Part shown: positions 43,357 through 52,482 of the stretch, in pieces | How the letters are laid out: the number at the start of each line of letters is the position of its first letter | Position numbering within the stretch: position 1 is the first letter of the stretch | Assembly: GCF_965279675.1 (NCBI RefSeq) | Contig: NZ_CBDIIJ010000002.1 | Span: 372,001-436,000, forward strand | Origin: Mucisphaera sp965279675 | Lineage (GTDB): Bacteria > Planctomycetota > Phycisphaerae > Phycisphaerales > Phycisphaeraceae | Direction of reading: 5' to 3' | DNA length: 64,000 nucleotides | The notes under the pieces: model-generated | What the model saw: the letters and a program-made list of their open reading frames with translations, nothing else | The model's database searches: none | What the model was told of the DNA's origin: nothing | Position numbers and translations under genes: made by a program

Positions 43357-43605
43357 TCAGGGCTGAACCAGGCCCTCGCGGATGGCCCAGTGTGAGAGGT
43401 CGATGCGGTTGGCGCTGTTGGTTTTTTCCATGGCCGAGGCGATCTGCTTTTCGACGGTTTTGGGTGAGCGGAAGACGGCGCTGGCAATCTCGGTGCTGGT
43501 GAGTCCCTGCGCGACGAGTCTGGTGACGGTGTCGAGCAGGGAGGTGATGCCTTCGGCGACGAGTTTGTGGTCGTCGACGACCAGGATGGGGATGGTTTTC
43601 GGCAC
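43357..43605 (-). CDS. NarL/LuxR-type response regulator with most of the receiver deleted
   Basis: An 82-residue product that begins like a receiver (IPILVVDDHKLVAEGITSLLDT) and jumps without break into a LuxR helix-turn-helix (VTRLVAQGLTSTEIASAVFRSPKTVEKQIASAMEK), ending AIREGLVQP as full-length NarL-type regulators do. About 110 residues, including the phospho-acceptor Asp and the conserved Lys, are missing in frame. The GTG at 43605 is preceded by GGAG; ATGs at 43641 and 43638 are alternatives. It is divergent from a histidine kinase. It may be a decayed gene or a phosphorylation-independent DNA-binding protein. Confidence 0.7.
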   Translation of the reverse strand: MPKTIPILVVDDHKLVAEGITSLLDTVTRLVAQGLTSTEIASAVFRSPKTVEKQIASAMEKTNSANRIDLSHWAIREGLVQP

Positions 43606-43648
43606 AACGTCGACTCTCCGAGGGTAGCCTGTCACCATCATAGATCGC

Positions 43649-44608
43649 GTGAAGGAAAAACCATTGAGTTTTTCGCCCAAATTAACAGGCGAATCCTGGG
43701 ATACAGGCTGGCAAGTGGCTGGTGGGCTTAGCAGGCTGTGGCGGGTGGCCTCGTGTCTGGGCATCTCAGCGGTTTATACGTTGGTAGCGCAAGGTTTCCT
43801 GCTGCCGGCTGCGTTAACCGTGCTGCTGATTGCGGTGATTGCGGCGGACAGGAATCGTGCTTACCTACGTGAGATCGAGACGGAGCGTCGGATGAGGCGT
43901 CTGGATCGGGTTGAGGCGTTGGGAACGATGGCGGCGGGGATCGGACATGATTTTGGCAATCTGGTTCTGGCGATCCGGGCTTATCACTCCTCGCTGCGGA
44001 AGCTGGTTCCGGGTGGTGATGAGCGGATTCAGAAGGCGTTGACCGGTCTGGGGGATGCGACGACGAGCACGCAGACGCTGATCGAGTCGTTGATGACGTT
44101 TGCGCGTCAGGACCCCGTGGAGGCTGAGGCGGTGTCGGAGGTGGTGGACCTGGGGGAGGTGGTCCGTGAAGGATGCGAGGTGATGGAGCCGCTGCTCGGG
44201 AAGCGGTGTACGCTGCGGTTGCAGCTGTCGGAGGAAGCTTTGGAGGTGCGGGCGGGGCGTGATGATCTGTTGCGGGTGCTGAACAATCTGCTGATCAATG
44301 CGCGGGATGCGTTGTCGGATGATGGGGCGATCGAGGTTTCTGCGTATCGCGTTTGTGGCGAGGTGTGGTTGATGGTTCGTGATGAGGGAGTAGGGATGCC
44401 GGGAGCGACGCAGCGTCGTGTGTTCGACCCGTTTTTCACGACCAGACAGCGTGGGAAGGGGACGGGGCTGGGGCTCTCGGTGGTGTTTGGTCTGGTTCAG
44501 GAGATGGATGGGCGGGTGGAGGTGAGTTCGACCGAGGGAGTGGGGACCTCGATGGTGGTGGTGCTTCCGTGGGCTGGCGTTGATGCAGACACCGAAAGTG
44601 GGAGATGA
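43649..44608 (+). CDS. Membrane-anchored sensor histidine kinase
   Basis: A 319-residue kinase with one hydrophobic segment (about 35-66) and no large sensor domain. The H box is AAGIGHDFGNLVLAIRAYHSSL (H100), followed by the ATPase: N box NNLLINARDALSDDG, G1 VRDEGVGMPG, F box FDPFFTTR and G2 GKGTGLGLSVVFGL. The annotated start is GTG; an in-frame TTG five codons later has AAGGA at good spacing. It faces the truncated response regulator across 43 bp, so its natural partner may be lost or encoded elsewhere. Confidence 0.88.
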   Translation: MKEKPLSFSPKLTGESWDTGWQVAGGLSRLWRVASCLGISAVYTLVAQGFLLPAALTVLLIAVIAADRNRAYLREIETERRMRRLDRVEALGTMAAGIGHDFGNLVLAIRAYHSSLRKLVPGGDERIQKALTGLGDATTSTQTLIESLMTFARQDPVEAEAVSEVVDLGEVVREGCEVMEPLLGKRCTLRLQLSEEALEVRAGRDDLLRVLNNLLINARDALSDDGAIEVSAYRVCGEVWLMVRDEGVGMPGATQRRVFDPFFTTRQRGKGTGLGLSVVFGLVQEMDGRVEVSSTEGVGTSMVVVLPWAGVDADTESGR

Positions 44609-44689
44609 ATCGGTTTCGGTGCAAGAAAAGGCTGGGTGGATCGACCGCCAGACGTTAGGGTAAGGGGTATCACATGAGAGGATTGCGTC

Positions 44690-45532
44690 ATGGCTGAGCA
44701 AATACGTGTGCGGTGGGGGTTTACGCTGATTGAGTTGCTGGTGGTGATTTCGATCATTGCGGTGCTGATGGGGATGCTGCTGCCGGCCCTGGGTAGCGCG
44801 AGGGACTCGGCCAAGGCGATCACCTGCATGAGTGATATGCGTCAGTTGGCGGTGATGGTGAACGTGTTTGCGGTGGACTACCGGGACAAGCTGCCTGCCA
44901 ACCGGGTGGTGACGGGTTCGGGCGAGCACGTGACCTGGCGTCACTGGATGGTACGTTTGGGATACGCGAGCACGGAGGACGCTTGGGAGTGTCCGATGCC
45001 CGCGCCGCTGGGGGCGTTTAATGAGATCGGAAATAGTGATGGTGTGCCGAATGCGGACATTCCGGTCACGACCTGCGTCAATGATGTGACGGCGAACTAC
45101 GGCTACAACGGCACGGCGTTCTGGGGCACCAAGTCATCGAGTCCGGGGACGGACAAATCGATCTCGCAGATCGAGCGACCGTCGCACCTGATCATGCTTT
45201 TAGAGACACAGATGCGGTTTCCGGATTTGGGTATCTGGATGCATGACTACCGCGCGAACGAGAACGGTGAGCGTGATTTTGAAGGGGACGTCGGGCCGTT
45301 CGGGTATTGGCACGGCGGTCAGGGCAACTGGATGCGGGTGGATGGCTCGGGTTTTCGGATGAATTTCAGGGACACGCTGCTTGATGATTGCATGTGGCAC
45401 AACGGTCAGAATCGTGTTCCGCTTGAGGACCCAGATGGCGATGGTGAAGACAAGTCGGTGCCTCGGATTCACGAGCACCCGGACTACATTCCAAATCTGG
45501 CTGCGAGCTATTCGGGCGACTGGGCTTTGTAG
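44690..45532 (+). CDS. Prepilin-type N-terminal cleavage/methylation domain protein
   Basis: A 280-residue pseudopilin-like protein. The type IV prepilin motif is at residues 10-34 (GFTLIELLVVISIIAVLMGMLLPAL), with cleavage expected after the Gly and Glu at +5. The remainder is an H-X9-DG-type globular domain common in Planctomycetes, with aromatic-rich, Asn/Gly-rich loops (FGYWHGGQGNWMRVDG). Such proteins are abundant, scattered paralogs in this phylum; the role is not established. Confidence 0.88.
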   Translation: MAEQIRVRWGFTLIELLVVISIIAVLMGMLLPALGSARDSAKAITCMSDMRQLAVMVNVFAVDYRDKLPANRVVTGSGEHVTWRHWMVRLGYASTEDAWECPMPAPLGAFNEIGNSDGVPNADIPVTTCVNDVTANYGYNGTAFWGTKSSSPGTDKSISQIERPSHLIMLLETQMRFPDLGIWMHDYRANENGERDFEGDVGPFGYWHGGQGNWMRVDGSGFRMNFRDTLLDDCMWHNGQNRVPLEDPDGDGEDKSVPRIHEHPDYIPNLAASYSGDWAL

Positions 45533-45545
45533 ATCGTAGATGCGT

Positions 45546-46115
45546 TCAGACTCGGATGAGGTTGGACTCGGTGATAAGGATTCTGACCGGGTGGTCGTGG
45601 GTCTCCTCGGGGAGGGTGTCTGTGACCTGGGTCTGGAAGGCGAGGCCGATGGGGAGGGTGTCGGGGTGCTGCTGGAGGAAGCGGTCGTAGAAGCCGCCGC
45701 CTCGGCCTAGTCGGTGCCCTTGCGGGGTGAAGGCGAGTCCGGGGACGAGGGTGAGGTCGGGGGTGGTTTCGAGGGGGATGCGGGTCTGGGGTGCGGGTAT
45801 GTCGTAGCGGTCGGGGTAGAGGTCTTCGAGGTCATTGAGGAGGTGGGGCACCATCTCTTCGCCGACGACGACGGGGACGGCGACGGTTTTGCCGCGTTCG
45901 AGGAGCTGATCGAGGAGTTTGTGGGTAGCGACTTCCTCGTGGACAGAGACGTAGGCGAAGATGGTGTCGGCCTCGGCGATTTCGGGGAGGTCAAGCAGGC
46001 GTTTTCGGATGGCGGCGGAGGCGTCGATCCTGGCGAGTGGGTCGAGGGCCTGGAGGCGGTCTCGGGCTTGCTCACGGGCCTTGGCTTTGGAGGCTGGCGG
46101 GGTCATGGTGCTCAA
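45546..46115 (-). CDS. fthC: 5-formyltetrahydrofolate cyclo-ligase
   Basis: A 189-residue enzyme that converts 5-formyl-THF to 5,10-methenyl-THF with ATP. The diagnostic GHRLGRGGGFYDRFL and LVPGLAFTPQG are present, with the N-terminal KAREQARDRLQAL. Converges with the prepilin gene (13 bp between stops). Also called ygfA or MTHFS. Confidence 0.93.
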   Translation of the reverse strand: MSTMTPPASKAKAREQARDRLQALDPLARIDASAAIRKRLLDLPEIAEADTIFAYVSVHEEVATHKLLDQLLERGKTVAVPVVVGEEMVPHLLNDLEDLYPDRYDIPAPQTRIPLETTPDLTLVPGLAFTPQGHRLGRGGGFYDRFLQQHPDTLPIGLAFQTQVTDTLPEETHDHPVRILITESNLIRV

Positions 46116-46182
46116 GAAGGTAGCCCCTTGTGTCTTTTCGGGTGGTGCGGGTCGCTCGGAATGTGCCGATCAGGTGATCGGG

Positions 46183-47043
46183 CTAATCGACCTGGCCATG
46201 GTGCTCAACGGTGGGGTCGAGCTTGAGGTACCTGCTTAGGAGGTGCCTGACGAGGTAGATGATGGGGGTATCGAGTGCGGCGATGACGAACTTGAAGACA
46301 TAGCCCGTGGCGATGAATAGCCAGAGTTGGGGCCAGATGGATTGTGCGTCATCGATGGGTAAGGCGCGTGCGACAAAATGGGTGATTGTGATCACGGCGA
46401 AGGTATCGACGAACTGGGAAACCATAGTCGAGGCGTTGTTACGGAGCCAGAGATGTCGGCCTTTGGTGAGTCGTTTCCAGAAGTGGAAGAGATAGACATC
46501 GACGAACTGGGCGGCCATGTAGGCGATCATGGAGGCTAGGACGGCACCGTAGGTGAGGGCGGTGAGGTGGAAGAGTGTCCAGCCACCAGGGTCGCTGAAG
46601 GACTGGGTGTCGGCGTTCCATTCGGGTGGCGGCGGGTAGCCTGTGGCGGGATCGACGGTCGTAAAACCGGGGAGGGTAGTGCCGAGTCCGAGAATGACCA
46701 GGACCCAGACGTTCAGAATGAGGCCGACGAGGACCACGGCGTTGGCGCGTGCGCGGCCGTAGAACTCGCTGATGAGATCGGTGCAGAGGAACGTGAGGGG
46801 ATAGGGTAGGACGCCGGCTGCGACAGCGAAGGTGTAGGTACCTAGGGTGCCCCATGCGAAGCCGGCTTCGGGGGTGTAGGAGGCGAGGACGATAAACCGG
46901 GTAATCCCGAGAAGGTTGAGCATGGTGAGCGTGCCGAGGAAGAGACCTGCGAGGAGCAGGAAAGTTCTTTCGCGGCGTTCACGTAGCCTGGGATCGATCG
47001 GTTCCAGGGTGGTTATCGTGCAGGTGGTTTTGGCGGCGGTCAT
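46183..47043 (-). CDS. yhhQ: Queuosine precursor transporter (YhhQ/VUT family)
   Basis: A 286-residue membrane protein with about seven helices. The family motifs PYPLTFLCTDLISEFYGR, MAAQFVDVYLFHFWKR and LWLRNNASTMVSQFVDT are clear. In E. coli YhhQ takes up preQ0/preQ1. The window also has queE and queD, so the cell may combine synthesis and salvage. A periplasmic-loop insert (about 125-150, PGFTTVDPATGYPPPPEWNAD) is longer than in the E. coli protein. Confidence 0.9.
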   Translation of the reverse strand: MTAAKTTCTITTLEPIDPRLRERRERTFLLLAGLFLGTLTMLNLLGITRFIVLASYTPEAGFAWGTLGTYTFAVAAGVLPYPLTFLCTDLISEFYGRARANAVVLVGLILNVWVLVILGLGTTLPGFTTVDPATGYPPPPEWNADTQSFSDPGGWTLFHLTALTYGAVLASMIAYMAAQFVDVYLFHFWKRLTKGRHLWLRNNASTMVSQFVDTFAVITITHFVARALPIDDAQSIWPQLWLFIATGYVFKFVIAALDTPIIYLVRHLLSRYLKLDPTVEHHGQVD

Positions 47044-47217
47044 GGGCGGATGATAGGTGAGGAGGTTTGGGATGTTGCTTTGGGTTGCGGTGTGCGGGAT
47101 TTCCTGAATGTTTCGTGGCTAAAGGGAGAGTGAGGCTATACTGTGTGATCTGCGGTGGGCGGCCGTTGGGCCCTCGGCGTTTGAGGCCCTTTGCTCTTAG
47201 CTGAAACAGGTGTGTGT

Positions 47218-47631
47218 ATGCCAACAACCGATCTAGCTTCGCTGGCGCGAACGTCGAGGTACAGCCTCGAAGCGTTTGTGTTTGTGCAGCGAGGTTTGGA
47301 CTACACCGTGCGTCGTCACCACGGTGACGCTGAGCAGGACGAGACACTCATCGACCCCACGGAGTCGACACGTCATGTCACGGGTCGGCAGCTTTGTCTG
47401 GGGTTGCGGGATTTTGCAATCCGTGAATACGGCTTGATGGCGAAGACGGTGCTGCGTCAGTGGGGGGTGACGGGCACTGAGGATTTCGGGCGGATTGTTT
47501 TTGAGATGGTTGAATCCGGGAACATGCACAAGACCGATGAGGATTCGATCGAGGACTTTGTCGAGGTGTATCGCTTCAATGAGGCGTTCGCTCCGACGCT
47601 TGAGCTCTCGGGGTCGGCGACTCGGGACTGA
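47218..47631 (+). CDS. Minf_1886 family protein, function unknown
   Basis: A 137-residue soluble protein with RYSLEAFVFVQRGLDYTVRRHHG, GRQLCLGLRDFAIREYGLMAKTVLRQWGV and FGRIVFEMVESGNMHKTDEDSIEDF, all hallmarks of the Minf_1886 family found in Planctomycetes and Verrucomicrobia. The function is not known. The ATG at 47218 is preferred over an upstream TTG-type start; CAGG lies nearby. Divergent from yhhQ. Confidence 0.8.
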   Translation: MPTTDLASLARTSRYSLEAFVFVQRGLDYTVRRHHGDAEQDETLIDPTESTRHVTGRQLCLGLRDFAIREYGLMAKTVLRQWGVTGTEDFGRIVFEMVESGNMHKTDEDSIEDFVEVYRFNEAFAPTLELSGSATRD

Positions 47632-47669
47632 GCATCGCTAGCCGGGCGGGTTGTCGTTATCGTTTGGGG

Positions 47670-48848
47670 ATGAGTCGAGACTCCGATGGTCGTGACATCT
47701 GGCGTGATCCGTGGGTTGGATTGCTGGTGGCGTTGCTGGCGCTGGCTGCGTTGATTGCGCTGCTTTCGGGGCCTGTGGGTTGGTTGTTTGCGGCCTTGCA
47801 GCCGGTGTTGGTGCCGGTGGTGCTGGCACTGGCGCTGGCTTATGTTCTGAATCCGGCGGTTTCTTGGGTGGATCGGCGGACGAGCGTGTCGCGGATGCTA
47901 ATCGTGCTGGGGCTCCTGGGGGTGGTGGCGGTCCTGAGCATCTCGGCGGTGTTGTATGCGACGCCGGTGGTGCTGAAGCAGGCGGCCGATCTGCTGGGCG
48001 CGTTGCCAAGCTATGCGGAGCGTGTGGTGGGCTGGGTGGCCGAGCGTCTGAATACAGATGCGGCCTCGCTGGAGCAGCGGGTGGTGACCGGGGTGCGGGA
48101 GGCGATCGACTCGCTGAAGACGGGTGTGAGTGAGGGGGGCGAGGATGGGGTAATCGATGTTGGGGCGGTTATCTGGGGCTTGTTGCAGACAGCGGGCGTG
48201 GGGTTTGAAGTGATCGGGACGACGATCGGTCTGCTGAGTTATCTGATTGTGGCGGCGGGTGTGTGTTTGTTCAGCCTTTTTGTGTTTTTGTGGCGTTTTG
48301 ATCAGGTTCTGGCGGTGGTTCCGCCGCTGGTGCCCGCGTCGTCGCGTGATCGTTTTCTGGGCTTGATGCACAAGATGGACAAGGCGGTGGCGGCGGTGAT
48401 CCGCGGGCGGCTCTTGCAGTCGCTGATCTATGGCTCGGTGTTGTCGCTCGGCTGGGCGTTGTCGGGCGTGCCTTACTGGTTGCTGCTGGGCGTTGCGGGT
48501 GGGATTCTGAATCTGGTGCCGTTTCTGGGGGCGGTGGTGTGGCCGATCGCGTTGCTGCTGGCGATGGCGGATGGCGGGAGCGCGGAGGGCTGGTGGATCG
48601 GGGCGTTGGTCTGGCCGACGCTGGTGTACCTGCTGGCTGTGTTTATTGACAGCTGGCTGGTGGAGCCGTGGGTGCAGGGTTCGGCGACGAATCTGGGGCC
48701 GCTGACGATCATGCTGGTGGTGCTGGTGGGGGCTTCGTTAGGCGGGGTGGTGGGGATGCTGATTGCGATCCCGGTGGCGGCGTGCGTGCGGGTGCTGCTG
48801 ACGGAAGAGGTGCTGCCGAGGCTGGAGTCGTGGGCGGCTTCGCAGTAG
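47670..48848 (+). CDS. AI-2E family transporter (TqsA/PerM-like membrane protein)
   Basis: A 392-residue integral membrane protein with about eight helices. Typical features are LVPVVLALALAYVLNPAVSWVD, RGRLLQSLIYGSVLSLGWALSGVPYWLLLGVAGGILNLVPFLG and the C-terminal LGPLTIMLVVLVGASLGGVVGMLIAIPVAA. Family members move small molecules or ions (AI-2 export by TqsA, sodium/proton exchange by others); substrate cannot be told here. A strong terminator follows at 48878-48908. Confidence 0.88.
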   Translation: MSRDSDGRDIWRDPWVGLLVALLALAALIALLSGPVGWLFAALQPVLVPVVLALALAYVLNPAVSWVDRRTSVSRMLIVLGLLGVVAVLSISAVLYATPVVLKQAADLLGALPSYAERVVGWVAERLNTDAASLEQRVVTGVREAIDSLKTGVSEGGEDGVIDVGAVIWGLLQTAGVGFEVIGTTIGLLSYLIVAAGVCLFSLFVFLWRFDQVLAVVPPLVPASSRDRFLGLMHKMDKAVAAVIRGRLLQSLIYGSVLSLGWALSGVPYWLLLGVAGGILNLVPFLGAVVWPIALLLAMADGGSAEGWWIGALVWPTLVYLLAVFIDSWLVEPWVQGSATNLGPLTIMLVVLVGASLGGVVGMLIAIPVAACVRVLLTEEVLPRLESWAASQ

Positions 48849-48877
48849 TTGGACTTCGGAACACTTCGGATCTATTG

Positions 48878-48908
48878 AAAAGACCGGACCCTGAGGGTCC
48901 GGTCTTTT
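48878..48908. terminator. Bidirectional rho-independent terminator
   Basis: Perfect 14-bp arms (AAAAGACCGGACCC, 48878-48891, and its complement, 48895-48908) surround a 3-base loop. The A-run on one side and T-run on the other let it end both the transporter gene from the left and the lipoprotein gene from the right. Confidence 0.93.
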
Positions 48909-48932
48909 GGTTTAGGTTTGATGTGGAGGGGA

Positions 48933-49478
48933 TCAGTCGTGGTTGTGACCTGCGTGATCGGCGTGATCATGATCGTGGCCGGCGTGGTCGTGTTCGCTGT
49001 GGTCATGGCTCGAATGGCCGTGGCCTGTGTGGTCGTGGTCGTGACCGCTGTGGTCGTGCCCTGCGTGATCGTGGGCGGGGGTGAGGTTGAGTTCAGTATC
49101 GGCGGGGAGTTCGGTGATGCGGGTGATGACGTAGGCCACGGGGTTCCAGGAGACTGAGAAGTCGACTTCGACGGGGTCGCCTGGCTCGACGCCTTCGAGC
49201 GGGAGATCGGCGGGGACCGGGAAGGGCATGGTCATGGTGGCCATGCCGACGGCCTCCCCTGCTTTGTTCTTGAAGTCGGGGATGGCCTCGTGGGCGATCT
49301 GCATGTTGGCGTTGCCGGGTGTCGGGAGGGCGACGACCTGCCCACGGACGGTGTAGGTGTCGACCCGGTCGGTGACGGCGGGGGCCTCGGGAGCGGGTGC
49401 GTCTGTGGATTCGCCACAGCCGGGCAGGAAGCTGATGGCGACGAGGAGGGAGGCGGTGGCGAGCAGGCGGCTGGTCAT
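48933..49478 (-). CDS. Lipoprotein with CusF-like copper-binding domain and His-rich tail
   Basis: A 181-residue exported lipoprotein: signal with lipobox LPGC (Cys 21). Residues about 40-130 resemble the CusF/copper-chaperone fold (YTVRGQVVALPTP, IAHEAIPDF, MATMTMPFPV, GDPVEVDF), including the His and two Met that bind Cu(I). Residues 135-181 hold 19 His in 47 positions, mostly as HDH and GH repeats. I infer a periplasmic or outer-membrane copper buffer or donor. No copper pump or oxidase gene is beside it. Confidence 0.82.
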   Translation of the reverse strand: MTSRLLATASLLVAISFLPGCGESTDAPAPEAPAVTDRVDTYTVRGQVVALPTPGNANMQIAHEAIPDFKNKAGEAVGMATMTMPFPVPADLPLEGVEPGDPVEVDFSVSWNPVAYVITRITELPADTELNLTPAHDHAGHDHSGHDHDHTGHGHSSHDHSEHDHAGHDHDHADHAGHNHD

Positions 49479-50144
49479 GGAAGTCTCCGGGGAGTGTTGA
49501 TGGATGTGTGGGAAGCGTAGCCGGGCGGATATGCGGCGTCGCGGGCTGTGGAAACCGTGTGAATTGGTGACGGATACGCAGTTCTGAGGGCGTCAGGGTC
49601 TCATAAGGTGAATGTTCAGAAACAGTAAAGTGTGTTCTGAGGGATTGGGACAGATTTTAGGCGGATCACGCGGCTGGCTGGCTTGACAGGCGATTTCCTC
49701 GGGCTACAGTATGCGGCTCGCCACGCGGCAGGCAGCAGTCGGCAGCGGAGCGGGTTACAGCCTTCCCCGGAAGTTTGTAACGGCCTTTGGGCCAGGTCTT
49801 TGGCAAGTGAACAGTCGGATACGTCGCGAGGATGCGCCTTGCCGGTACGGGTGTGACATTCGTATCGAGTGAGGAACCAAATGGCCGTTGACCCTCCAAG
49901 GTTGTGCGGTTGGTTCGCATCCTTGTCATGTGATTCAGGTGGGCTTGCCCATCTGAAAAGCAGGACGTGAGCCATCAATTCCAAAAATCCATGAAATCAG
50001 ATTAGCCTCTGATCATGGCGCGGATTGGACTTCGGTCTGGTTCGTGTGACCGGCTCGATGCACTTTGCTTCGGCGGAGTGTGATCGGGTGCCGGATCAAG
50101 TTCGAAGACTTACGGCGAGCTTGCTCGTCGGTCAACGATAACTC
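49479..50144 (+). promoter_or_regulatory. 16S rRNA upstream region (666-base gene-free interval)
   Basis: No credible protein gene is seen in this interval. It runs from the lipoprotein start to the 16S gene and should hold the rRNA promoter and a transcribed leader. The best promoter candidate is at 49683-49710. The region just before 16S contains a short GGCGAGC-TTG-CTCGTC hairpin near 50114-50130 that may take part in processing. Confidence 0.6.
49683..49710 (+). promoter_or_regulatory. Candidate sigma-70 rRNA promoter
   Basis: TTGACA (49683-49688, perfect -35) is separated by 16 bases from TACAGT (49705-49710, four of six -10 bases). It would give a leader of about 430 nt before 16S. The sense strand and position fit; no other equally good pair was found in the interval. 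Confidence 0.5.
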
Positions 50145-51659
<1,515 letters not shown>

Positions 51660-51865
51660 GATTGACTTAGAACGTGGTGTTGGACTCGTTGGAGCGAGTC
51701 CGGCAAGCCGGTTTGCCGGCGGCAGAGAGATCTGCCCACGACCGTCAACGTTACCTCGCCTGTTCTGGTTTTGGCCAGAAGAGATAGCAGCAGGGCGACC
51801 TGTTGCGAAGAGCATCCGACTGTTCGCTTGCCAGTGACCTGGCATTGGATCATCAGATCTACGGA

Positions 51866-51891
51866 ACCCACCTGTTGAGGTGGGTTTTTTT
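51866..51891 (+). terminator. Rho-independent terminator after 16S rRNA
   Basis: Arms ACCCACCT and AGGTGGGT around GTTG, followed by a seven-T run (51885-51891), 213 bases past the 16S end. It closes the 16S transcript before any other rRNA gene. The 317-base interval 51654-51970 holds only this, the neighbouring terminator and the post-16S hairpins. Confidence 0.92.
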
Positions 51892-51914
51892 GTGCCTGCT
51901 GAACCCCATATAAA

Positions 51915-51939
51915 GAACCGCCCTGCTGGAGGGCGGTTC
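51915..51939 (-). terminator. Terminator of the hpf gene
   Basis: Perfect 10-bp stem GAACCGCCCT/AGGGCGGTTC with a 5-base loop. On the minus strand TTTATAT follows it, so it probably ends the hpf transcript 31 bp past the stop codon, back to back with the 16S terminator. Confidence 0.75.
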
Positions 51940-51970
51940 GTGGGTGCTATAGCGATGAAAAAAACGTCGG

Positions 51971-52321
51971 TTATAAGGTTGGATAGGTGCCTGAACGGGC
52001 GTTCTGGCGGGTGGCGTGGTCGCGTTTTTTGTTGATGGCTCTGCGGACGGTTCGTTTCATGCGTTCGGCGGCCTGGTCCACGGCCTGGTAGACGTCGGTG
52101 TCGGTCTGTTCGACGATGACGAGTCCACAGCCCATGACGTCGACCTGCATCTGGCAGTGCATATCGCTGCCGCCTCGGGGGCCGTTCTTGTCGGACAGGC
52201 GGACGCGGACGCGGCTGACCCGGCGGCTAAAGCGTTCAAGTGCTGCTGAGATGCGGTCGCGGGCGTGCTGTACGAGGGTCTCGCTACGGTCGATGTTGAG
52301 CGCATGGACATCTACATTCAT
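51971..52321 (-). CDS. hpf: Ribosome hibernation promoting factor / RaiA family (short form)
   Basis: A 116-residue protein with the beta-alpha-beta-beta-beta-alpha HPF fold: ALNIDRSETLVQHARDRISAALERF, VRVRLSDKNGPRGGSDMHCQMQV and VYQAVDQAAERMKRTVRRAINKKRD. It binds the decoding centre of idle 30S subunits. The ATG at 52321 has GAGG upstream; the longer frame to 52402 does not look like the family. It lies beside and convergent with the 16S gene. Confidence 0.88.
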   Translation of the reverse strand: MNVDVHALNIDRSETLVQHARDRISAALERFSRRVSRVRVRLSDKNGPRGGSDMHCQMQVDVMGCGLVIVEQTDTDVYQAVDQAAERMKRTVRRAINKKRDHATRQNARSGTYPTL

Positions 52322-52482
52322 TTGTGGGCCTCGCTTAGGGGGTTTAAGAAACTGACATGATGAAACGGACAGAGACGCAGGCTGTCGGTAGCAGTATCGC
52401 ATGTCCCCGGTTTACGTCCAAGCATTTCTTCGGGATCGATAACCCGCAGACGGACCTTCTCAGGGCTGCGTCGATGGCTGGG

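Noticed and set aside
49616..49984. Minus-strand open frame of 122 codons upstream of the 16S gene
   Set aside because: No family-like features or good ribosome-binding site, and it lies antisense across the likely rRNA leader.
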